Shown here: positions 52,301 through 58,266 of the stretch, one piece after another
Layout of the letters: the number at the start of each line of letters is the position of its first letter
How positions within the stretch are numbered: the stretch's first letter is position 1
NCBI GenBank assembly: GCA_024692105.1
Contig: JAILMZ010000147.1
Span: 1-64,000, forward strand
DNA: 64,000 nucleotides
Source of the DNA: Saccharofermentans sp.
Lineage (GTDB): Bacteria; Bacillota_A; Clostridia; Saccharofermentanales; Saccharofermentanaceae
Reading direction: 5' to 3'
Translations under genes and position numbers: made by a program
Notes under the pieces: generated by a model
What the model saw: only the letters and a program-made list of their open reading frames with translations
The model's database searches: none
Told to the model about the DNA's origin: nothing

Positions 52301-52435
52301 AGCACTGCCGTTGTATTCGCTTGCACCGTCAGCGGTAAAGACATTTCCCGTAAAACGGTAAAACAGTATCTCCCACACACTTATGCTGATTATCTTGATC
52401 GGTTTGTATTCTTCGGCAAGTTTTCTTCCGGACAT
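49301..52435 (-). CDS. RNA-dependent RNA polymerase-like protein (QDE-1/RDR-type double-psi beta-barrel)
   Basis: A 1044-residue protein with the marks of the cellular RNA-silencing RdRP family. The metal-binding motif is GGADFDSDTVLI (Asp665, Asp667, Asp669), comparable to the eukaryotic sGGDLDGDxYxV signature with Gly replaced by Ser. About 45 residues earlier is FRNPHMNSGSV, comparable to the RDR RNPxxHPGDv strand. A first barrel lies near residues 300-395 (LWDGQALLD, GHGMMLLRNSFFKACAF). A Lys-rich N-terminal third is unassigned. Bacterial and phage relatives of this fold are known (YonO-like and others), but their functions are mostly open. The gene ends 2 bases from the thiaminase gene and diverges from the ClpP/VirD4 operon. 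GGAGGG precedes the ATG. Confidence 0.75.
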   Translation of the reverse strand: MSGRKLAEEYKPIKIISISVWEILFYRFTGNVFTADGASEYNGSAAVSLDLLKIKSISRGSLKYLQPYLKFRNSRALSSDAIINVSFESLSQLDAKTINKFKIDPKFKPDDEDLKNLYNKFLLMYYINNPHKKGAPKNINAQRAKQYEYWYKDQNQKWLEDKDQDVLNRYFTSYVIKQMRYKFMDLMKYYLVHKCTTALKRTKNNKKCNAKKEEKPRLLLYKEGFDAVLSGRKIHYCYYKRSASKAKQGDCIFITEDLHERMMNWTWLGLKIDEKKKSDLTSAKAYDALVMSSIIGTVKIPRLSILMLDSAESGKISGNRKILVKDGKESAKLISEDEYKKTMGKEFEHHNILWDGQALLDSSFFTGEFSGHGMMLLRNSFFKACAFNTNIQKFFKDNGIKEVTDMFGRKMKASDVRMIVTVDSLKLIKFAEVLGKTDKDLYVYWLRHIDETFGIVKQEEPSNLGNGKYHEANYQILNTLPLTTDDIRCLVQDDARYMALLKTDKSVMLYHLRFVDQSMRKKYFIKNMLKYSPDFDKTDYYRAFVQEEISDYKEKMRNGRIKLRGDLYTLCSMPYEMLEYAAGKKVCDISPQLESDEIYISGINSGKELPLFRNPHMNSGSVCVMKTRDCPVYDEYFNFATKTGSNVVVVSPLSSNIMVKLGGADFDSDTVLILQDETILKAAKELSKMDFLFGVGDEIPVAQADESIREGTKQDLPDDIGYAMNDGELSQSAVTIGTVSNTVQYFNSIFWDGYFNNASEDFLSEVYDCILYLSILNELEIDKSKHEITVKIEDCRKDTLKRELQGKTLVPYLKNSTAMYVPAFLYKTHAKRNLLREKCRYWKCPVDQIAVVLSKFARSGRTQGVTHKDLLELFDLDREGIKNTAKLNELRLKIPRLIQKHQAINKDKTLDDMDKTKERNEALEEFLYSIREMNDATMSQLFKYAFDRYKPGYKDKNLVGKLKYPELAGNDVKYMYLGLLFAIGRKVATDKDGVYHEDEDPAIACIKKDGTVTPELRLLAEGEDPAVRKTVTIWGDTYVYQDNA

Positions 52436-52570
52436 ACTGAGCCCTCCGTTATTTTGTAAAAGTGTAGCACAAACATTATTTTTTTCTACTTACGAAAACG
52501 GAATAGTAAAGCACAAAGCCTTTATTCTTAAGGGATTTGAGGGACAGCGTAACCCGGAATTAAATTTCTT

Positions 52571-52650
52571 AATGGTTCCGTGATATATGGAGAACCGCCA
52601 TTACGCTATAGGACACGTAGCCCTGTTACCCGCAAAGGTGCAGGGCACTT
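52571..52650 (+). other. Structured leader upstream of the unknown-ClpP-VirD4 operon
   Basis: GGTTC (52574-52578) pairs with GAACC (52592-52596), with AATGG/CCATT as an overlapping alternative. A second hairpin, GCCCTG (52620-52625) with CAGGGC (52641-52646), is followed by ACTTTTAAG and then the AAGGAGGT site at 52657. The second could be a weak terminator or translational control element. No promoter on the plus strand is convincing. Confidence 0.35.
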
Positions 52651-52668
52651 TTAAGTAAGGAGGTCTTT

Positions 52669-53346
52669 ATGATCAACTACGAAACCCCACTGACCCCGGA
52701 TGAGACCGGGCTCGTCACAACCATGAGCCACGCCATGACTCTCGGTACGCTGTCGGCGCTTGCCGATTACAGCAATAATCCGGCAGCAAATCCGCTGGCT
52801 TTCTCGGTAAGCCTCATGCTCGACATCGACGAGTACGGCAACTGGGACGACCTGACGATAGGCGAGTACATCGGCTTGATCGCACGGTGCAAGGAAGGTA
52901 TGTACTGCAGCGGACGGTACTACGAAGAACATGGCGATGACATGCCTTACATGTATGCGGTCCACACGCTCGCCCTCGCTCTGGTGGAAGCTGCGAAAGA
53001 TTCGGCTCTTGTCAGGCTGTTCTGCAACGTCGATTTCGAGATGTACTACGAGTGCATTACCTCGCAGAAGTGCATGGTGTCTATCAGAGGCTTCGATCAC
53101 AGTCCCAAACTGTATGTCGTAGTCAAAGGGTATGACGTGTTCGTCCGGTCAGGTTACTCGTTCTGGAAGGATGAGGACAACTACTACAGGAACATGTCAG
53201 ACAGGATGATAGCCAATGTCTACATGTTTCTGATCGAACCGGTAGTGCGCTCTGACAGCAAGAAGATGAAGGCATATTTAAAACCTGACACCGCGATCGG
53301 TGTCGTTCTTTCACAGAAAGGAGATGATGAATTTGGAAAGGAATAA
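52669..53346 (+). CDS. Hypothetical protein, first gene of the ClpP/VirD4 operon
   Basis: A 225-residue soluble protein of no recognised family, with a strong AAGGAGGT site 4 bases before the ATG. Visible features are an acidic mixed alpha/beta composition, a helical middle (AVHTLALALVEAAKD) and Cys/Tyr-rich segments (FEMYYECITSQKC). There is no signal peptide and no transmembrane helix. Its end overlaps the ClpP-like gene by 20 bases, so the two are probably coupled. It lies divergent from the RdRP-like gene. Confidence 0.6.
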   Translation: MINYETPLTPDETGLVTTMSHAMTLGTLSALADYSNNPAANPLAFSVSLMLDIDEYGNWDDLTIGEYIGLIARCKEGMYCSGRYYEEHGDDMPYMYAVHTLALALVEAAKDSALVRLFCNVDFEMYYECITSQKCMVSIRGFDHSPKLYVVVKGYDVFVRSGYSFWKDEDNYYRNMSDRMIANVYMFLIEPVVRSDSKKMKAYLKPDTAIGVVLSQKGDDEFGKE

Positions 53347-53929
53347 CCCAAGGATCATCAGGAACACGGTACACGGCACGGAGTTCATCGGCCTCGACGA
53401 ACACTTTATGTCCGAGAGAAAGCTCTTCCTCCTGGGAGATGTTACTCCGGAATCGGCAACGGGGCTCATCAAGCAGGTCATGTATCTCCAGTCGCTCGAC
53501 CGCAAGGAAGAGATCACGCTCTATATCGACAGCGGCGGCGGCAACGTCATCAGCGGCCTGTCACTGTTCGATGTGCTCAAGTCTCTTAAGGTTCCTCTTA
53601 AGACGGTCTGCATCGGGCAGGCCGCGTCCATGGCCGGAATCCTGTTCCTAGCAGGCGAGAAACGCATCATGCTCCCTCACTCTAGACTGATGCTGCACGA
53701 CCCGTCTTATTCGCACAGCAGCATAGACGGGCTCAAGGCGCACGAGATCAAGGAGATGGTAACAGACCTTGATAAAGTCGGTGAAGAACTGGTGATGATC
53801 ATAGCGGAAGCTACCGGTCACAGCTTCGACGAGATCAAAGAGGTCACCTGCAAGGACACCTACTTCTCGGCTGTCCAGGCATTGGCATTCAATTTGGCAA
53901 CGGATATCACAAGAAATATCGGAGGTTAA
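53327..53929 (+). CDS. ClpP-like serine protease (orphan)
   Basis: A 200-residue S14-type peptidase. The catalytic triad is present: Ser101 (GQAASMAGILFLAG), His124 (LMLHDPS) and probably Asp177 (CKDTYFSAVQAL). The oxyanion-loop region LYIDSGGGNVISGLSLFD is ClpP-like. It is not adjacent to a Clp ATPase or tig, as housekeeping clpP often is, and the C-terminal part departs from ClpP1. The start is taken at 53327; AAAGGAGATGAT overlaps the two ATGs, so the TTG at 53333 is also possible. It overlaps the upstream gene and is one base from the VirD4-like gene. Confidence 0.82.
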   Translation: MNLERNNPRIIRNTVHGTEFIGLDEHFMSERKLFLLGDVTPESATGLIKQVMYLQSLDRKEEITLYIDSGGGNVISGLSLFDVLKSLKVPLKTVCIGQAASMAGILFLAGEKRIMLPHSRLMLHDPSYSHSSIDGLKAHEIKEMVTDLDKVGEELVMIIAEATGHSFDEIKEVTCKDTYFSAVQALAFNLATDITRNIGG

Positions 53930-53930
53930 T

Positions 53931-55190
53931 ATGTACGAGATCAATTTCAACGAAAACAACAGCTACAGAGTATTTGGAGCGGATATCAGGGTATCCAATG
54001 ACTCCAGGGAGACGGGATTGAACAACAACGATCTCATCATCGGCCAGACAGGGTCCGGCAAGACGGGATCTTACGTCATTCCCAACCTTCAGGTGCTGGA
54101 CCACAGCCTCATAGTCACTGATACCAAGCGCAACCTGTACGACAAGTTCAAAGACGACCTGGCAGAGCGCGGCTTCGAAGTGAAGATGCTTGACTTTGTC
54201 GAGCCGCTGAAGTCTGCAGGTTCGTACAACCCTCTCAGGTACATCCGCACCAATGCGGACGGCGGCTTCCGTGAGCAGGACATCGTCACGATAGCCAAGT
54301 CGCTCGTGCCCACGCTGGACAGGAATGAACCTTTCTGGGAGCAGGCGGCACGTTCACTCCTGGCATGCATGATAGGTTATGTCCTTGAGTTCCTTGACGA
54401 GAGTGAACACAACCTCGTCGGGGTCATCAGGGCATACCAGAGATACAATGTCCCTGAGAAGCGCAAAGAGTTCGACATGGCTTTGATAAAGTACCCGGAC
54501 TCTTTCTTCTCGCGCAAGTATGTCCAGATGATGGCTTCCCAGAGGGCAGAGAAGATGTGGGCATCCATAAACGAGTTCGTGTCGCAGGCTTTAAACCCTT
54601 ACGATACATCAGACTACCGCGGTTTTTTGTCTGACGATGACTGCATTGATTTCGCATCTCTCGGCAAAAAGAAGACGGTGCTCTTCCTCAATGTATCGGA
54701 CTGCGACAGGACCTTTGACCCTATCGTCAACCTGCTCTACACTCAGGCATTCCAGACGCTCATCAAGGAGGCGGACGGAAATCCGGACAGCAGGCTTGAG
54801 GTCCCTGTCAGGTTCATCCTCGATGACTTTGCCACCAACACGGTCATAGAAGACTTCGATAAGCTCATCTCCGTCATCAGGTCGCGTGAGATATACGTCA
54901 GCATCATCCTGCAGTGCAAGAGCCAGCTCGAGTCTATCTATAACCCGGCCGTAGCCAACACCATCATCAACAACTGCGACCACACTCTCTACTTGGGTGG
55001 CCACGATTACGATACGGCGGCCTTTGTCGCTATCAACGCGGGCGACTCGATAGAGAATGTCCTGATGATGCCGAGAAACGCGGCATACCTCATCGAGACC
55101 GGTTCCCGCGCCAAATTCATCGACAAGATCAAGCCCTACAGCACGATCTGGGGCTTGGGCTTTCCTTTCAATGATGAGCCCGAGGCATGA
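53931..55190 (+). CDS. VirD4/TraG-like ATPase without membrane anchor
   Basis: A 419-residue ATPase of the type IV coupling protein family. Walker A is GQTGSGKT (residues 38-45), followed by YVIPNLQ and the conserved VTDTKRNLYDKF. SYNPLRYI, a Walker-B-like FILDDFATN and ILQCKSQL near the end also fit. VirD4/TraG proteins pump DNA or protein at secretion channels, usually from an N-terminal membrane anchor; here the Walker A lies at residue 38 and no transmembrane helix is seen. No relaxase or secretion channel gene is in the window. It follows the ClpP-like gene by one base with GGAGG at its end. Confidence 0.85.
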   Translation: MYEINFNENNSYRVFGADIRVSNDSRETGLNNNDLIIGQTGSGKTGSYVIPNLQVLDHSLIVTDTKRNLYDKFKDDLAERGFEVKMLDFVEPLKSAGSYNPLRYIRTNADGGFREQDIVTIAKSLVPTLDRNEPFWEQAARSLLACMIGYVLEFLDESEHNLVGVIRAYQRYNVPEKRKEFDMALIKYPDSFFSRKYVQMMASQRAEKMWASINEFVSQALNPYDTSDYRGFLSDDDCIDFASLGKKKTVLFLNVSDCDRTFDPIVNLLYTQAFQTLIKEADGNPDSRLEVPVRFILDDFATNTVIEDFDKLISVIRSREIYVSIILQCKSQLESIYNPAVANTIINNCDHTLYLGGHDYDTAAFVAINAGDSIENVLMMPRNAAYLIETGSRAKFIDKIKPYSTIWGLGFPFNDEPEA

Positions 55191-55203
55191 CCCCGGGCTT
55201 TCA
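55177..55203 (+). terminator. Possible terminator after the VirD4-like gene
   Basis: AGCCCG (55177-55182) pairs with CGGGCT (55194-55199), and GATG/CATC flanks can extend the stem. It overlaps the stop codon and is followed by only a few T residues. Confidence 0.45.
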
Positions 55204-55267
55204 TCAGAAAGCTTACTATGTTTGGTAGAATAGTATCTGATGATTAACAATATGGGGAGACATCAAC

Positions 55268-56062
55268 ATGAAGTTAGATAACATAGATAAGGGAAGATCG
55301 TTCGACTGGGGAAAGACGAGCGAGAACTATGCCAAATACCGCGACATATACCCGCAGGAGTTCTACGACTACATCCTGGGTCTGGGCTGCTGCAAGGACG
55401 GCCAGGATGTTCTTGATATCGGCACGGGCACAGGCGTCATACCGCGAAACATGTACAGATACGGTGCGCACTGGATCGGCACTGACATCGCCGAAAACCA
55501 GATCGAACAGGCAAAGAACCTGGCATCGGCAGCAGGTATGGACATAGAGTACTTCACGGTAAAGGCGGAGGATATCTCTTTCCCGGAGAACAGTTTCGAC
55601 GTGATAACGGCGTGCCAGTGCATATGGTATTTCGACCACGATGTGACCGCGCCGCAGTTTGCATCGATGCTTCGTCCCGGCGGAAGGTTCCTTATCATGT
55701 ACATGGGATGGCTTCCCTTTGAGGACAAGATCGCGGGCAAGAGCGAGGAGATAATCTTAAAGCACAATCCCGACTGGAGCAGTTCGTGCGATACGGTGCA
55801 TCCCGTGTGGGTGCCTGATCAGTATCTGAAGCATTTCGAGCTGGTGTCGCAGGAGCAGTTCAGGCTTGATGTGCCATTCACAAGGGCGAGCTGGCACGGA
55901 AGGATGCGCGCATGCAGGGGAGTGGAAGCTTCGATGTCACCCGAGGTCCTGGACGCGTGGGACAAGGAGCATAAGGCTATGCTCGAAGAACTTGCTCCGG
56001 AGAGTTTTATCGTGAAGCACTATGCTTCGATCGCACAGTTAAAGGTCAAAAAGGATCACTGA
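55268..56062 (+). CDS. SAM-dependent methyltransferase (class I)
   Basis: A 264-residue class I methyltransferase. SAM-binding motif I is VLDIGTGTGVIPRNM, followed by an acidic loop (WIGTDIAENQIEQA), VKAEDISFPENSFDVITACQCIWYF and LRPGGRFLIMYMGW. It resembles the UbiE/Methyltransf_11 type with an unknown acceptor. It is transcribed alone, and its end overlaps the last codons of the convergent membrane-protein gene by 7 bases. Confidence 0.88.
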   Translation: MKLDNIDKGRSFDWGKTSENYAKYRDIYPQEFYDYILGLGCCKDGQDVLDIGTGTGVIPRNMYRYGAHWIGTDIAENQIEQAKNLASAAGMDIEYFTVKAEDISFPENSFDVITACQCIWYFDHDVTAPQFASMLRPGGRFLIMYMGWLPFEDKIAGKSEEIILKHNPDWSSSCDTVHPVWVPDQYLKHFELVSQEQFRLDVPFTRASWHGRMRACRGVEASMSPEVLDAWDKEHKAMLEELAPESFIVKHYASIAQLKVKKDH

Positions 56063-56589
56063 ACGTAGACGATCGCAGTCTTCTTGCAAGATCTGATTAT
56101 CTTGAGAATCGCAGAGTAGATTACGCCGGCACAGTAGATGAACACCGGTATCTCGACAAAACCTGCAAAGAGCATGCACAGGACGACCTGGGCAATATTG
56201 CCGATGCCCTGCGCCAGGTCGATCTTCCAGCCTGAGTTGCCGTCACCTTTGTTGCTTACGGCACGCGCGAAATTCAGCACCGCCGCCACGAGGTGTATCG
56301 CGACAACATAGAAGATCATTATTATCTGGGCCTGGTCCAGGAGAGCGGTGGAGAACACGCCCGCATCGAACATCAGAAGTCCGACCAGGAGTATCTTCTT
56401 GCCGCCGATCATGTGCTTTGCATGTGTGCCGTAGTAGAAAAGGAACTTGATCCCCCTGAACGTGAGCATCATGCCGACGAATACCGCGATGAGCAGGAAT
56501 GCTTCCTCGGGTATGAGCATGAGGAGCAGGGCGCTCTGTATCATGAATATGGCAACCAAGATGTTCCATACGCGTTTTTTCTTGCTCAT
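56056..56589 (-). CDS. DUF308/HdeD-like membrane protein
   Basis: A 177-residue membrane protein with five or six short helices (ILVAIFMIQSALLLMLI, LIAVFVGMMLTFRGIKFLFYY, ILLVGLLMFDAGVFSTALL, IIMIFYVVAIHLVAAV). The layout resembles HdeD/DUF308 proteins, whose role is unclear. It is the last gene of the minus-strand signalling operon, with its start overlapping the DUF6765 stop. There is no terminator before the convergent methyltransferase. Confidence 0.6.
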   Translation of the reverse strand: MSKKKRVWNILVAIFMIQSALLLMLIPEEAFLLIAVFVGMMLTFRGIKFLFYYGTHAKHMIGGKKILLVGLLMFDAGVFSTALLDQAQIIMIFYVVAIHLVAAVLNFARAVSNKGDGNSGWKIDLAQGIGNIAQVVLCMLFAGFVEIPVFIYCAGVIYSAILKIIRSCKKTAIVYVQ

Positions 56590-57737
56590 TATCCGGCCCT
56601 CCGGCTCGCAGATACGAGCTTAAGATAATCCTTGATGCCGGCCGCGCCGTGCTTGTCGTAATCGACGGAGAACCCGGCCAGGAGATTTCCCGACTTAAAG
56701 ATCTTATTGGTGATCATGCTCTTCTGTGCAAGGGAAGCCAGTATGAATCTTCCCAGGAAGGTATCGTCCTTTTCCTCCGCAGGAGCAGATCTGTATTCTT
56801 CGGCGTATTCTTCGACATCAAAATCAGGTACGAGCTGACCGGAGAGTTCATAAGCGAGATCCTTCCAGTCCGATGAAGCGTCAGGCTGCCTTTTGGTGAT
56901 TATCGTTCTTATGCTGTACAGGTGGGGCTTAACTGTCTCTTCATCATAGGTATCAAGCTCGAATCCCTGAGATGATCTGAGCGCCTTCATGGCATAGACC
57001 ATCTGGCAGAAAGCCTTGTAGTAATCAGCAGGATTATCTTTGACACACTCGCGGTAATTATCCCAGGCGGGCATGTATTTATACCTGATGAAACTGTAAT
57101 CGGGAAGGTGTCCCGCGTGACCGTGTCCCAGGTTAAGGATGTTGTTCTCGCTTGTGTTGAAAACCGTGCTGTTGTACTTTGCTTTTTCTATGTCGTCTTT
57201 TGCGCCCGGCGCGTGTTTGAAAGATATGGGGCGTGTCGTACCGTTAGGCATTATCTCGCTGAAGCGGCAGTCCGTACTGTTGATGACGAGTGAAGGAGTA
57301 CCTGCAAAGTTCTGATGTGCCCAGGTATCTGCAAGGATATGCATGGCGATGCCTATGTGCTGAAGGCTCTTTCCTGCGGCGAGTTCGACAGTGTCCTTCA
57401 AAAGAGCACCGTTCGGTCTGCAGATGAGGCGGTATTTATTCTTGTAACCCTTGCTCGCGCGGGGCGCGGCAGCATAAAGATCTCCGGGAAGGAAATGGAA
57501 CGATGCCCAGATCCTCGTGATGTCCTGAAGACCTGAGATGTCGGTGTTCATGTCAAGAAGTTCAGCCTGAGTCTGGCTTGTCGCTGCATGGACGGATGCT
57601 TTTACCGACTTCAGGAAAGTCTTGGTGCAGCAATCGACGAACTGGTCACTATAGCAGATGGCCAGTGCTTCCTCATGGGAGTACCCGGCTAGGAAGGCTG
57701 CGCAATATGTAGCATAGTAGTGAAAATCAGCCTGCAC
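56589..57737 (-). CDS. DUF6765 family protein (zinc-dependent phospholipase C-like)
   Basis: A 382-residue protein. The start MQADFHYYATYCAAFLAGY, LQDITRIWASFHFLPGDLY and the central HIGIAMHILADTWAHQNFAG match the DUF6765 family. The His/Asp spacing (HxxxxxHxxxDTxAHxxF) resembles the metal sites of zinc-dependent phospholipase C / S1-P1 nuclease folds, so a hydrolase is possible. No signal peptide is seen. It overlaps the upstream membrane-protein gene by 11 bases and belongs to the signalling operon. Confidence 0.72.
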   Translation of the reverse strand: MQADFHYYATYCAAFLAGYSHEEALAICYSDQFVDCCTKTFLKSVKASVHAATSQTQAELLDMNTDISGLQDITRIWASFHFLPGDLYAAAPRASKGYKNKYRLICRPNGALLKDTVELAAGKSLQHIGIAMHILADTWAHQNFAGTPSLVINSTDCRFSEIMPNGTTRPISFKHAPGAKDDIEKAKYNSTVFNTSENNILNLGHGHAGHLPDYSFIRYKYMPAWDNYRECVKDNPADYYKAFCQMVYAMKALRSSQGFELDTYDEETVKPHLYSIRTIITKRQPDASSDWKDLAYELSGQLVPDFDVEEYAEEYRSAPAEEKDDTFLGRFILASLAQKSMITNKIFKSGNLLAGFSVDYDKHGAAGIKDYLKLVSASRRAG

Positions 57738-58266
57738 GGAGTTGGTATCTCCTTCTGAGTTCTTTTAACTTGTAACGCCTTACGCTTAAAGCGGCAATAT
57801 AGACTTCTGTCGTGATGGCAAGGGACGAGCATTCCATGAAAAGCGTCAGCAGATAGTCGAAGAAGGATTCTGTCATGATGGATTCAAAACACTCCCAGAT
57901 GACTGAACCCACCGAGAAGAGACCGAACAGGATCAGCCACACATTGAAGATGAGATAAAACGAAGACCTCTTCCTGCCCCGGCCTTCCGCCCGCGCATTG
58001 AGTCCCACTATGAGCCTTACGACAACGTCGATCGCGAGCATGACATACAGCATCCCCATGACGATGGGAAGATCACTCTGATCCATATCCTCTATCTCGG
58101 AAAGATCGTAGATGGGAATGTTCAGGATCAAATAAGTCGCAAGCTTGATGATACTCCAGAAACCGAACACGATAATGCCGGTCCCGAGATCCGCTAACGT
58201 GCGTGAATTCCTCCGGAACTTTATCGTGGCATCATCATTTTGCAGAAAGGTCTCTGAATAGCTCAT
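57727..58266 (-). CDS. Hypothetical four-helix membrane protein
   Basis: A 179-residue membrane protein with about four transmembrane helices (GIIVFGFWSIIKLATYLIL, MLYVMLAIDVVVRLIVGL, FNVWLILFGLFSVGSVIW and one after). A basic loop (EGRGRKR) lies in the middle and a basic C-terminus. It is not assigned to a family. It overlaps the hybrid kinase gene by 4 bases, so it is made with it and may assist the sensor. Confidence 0.6.
   Translation of the reverse strand: MSYSETFLQNDDATIKFRRNSRTLADLGTGIIVFGFWSIIKLATYLILNIPIYDLSEIEDMDQSDLPIVMGMLYVMLAIDVVVRLIVGLNARAEGRGRKRSSFYLIFNVWLILFGLFSVGSVIWECFESIMTESFFDYLLTLFMECSSLAITTEVYIAALSVRRYKLKELRRRYQLRAG

Noticed and set aside
49301..52435. Reading the RdRP-like gene as a normal RNA polymerase beta' subunit or fragment
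   Set aside because: The metal motif is GGADFDSD rather than NADFDGD, an RNPxxxxG strand precedes it, and the typical beta' zinc and bridge-helix stretches are not seen.
53931..55190. Complete integrative conjugative element around the VirD4-like gene
   Set aside because: No relaxase, VirB4, integrase, att repeats or tRNA junction could be found in the window, so only an isolated coupling-type ATPase is supported.
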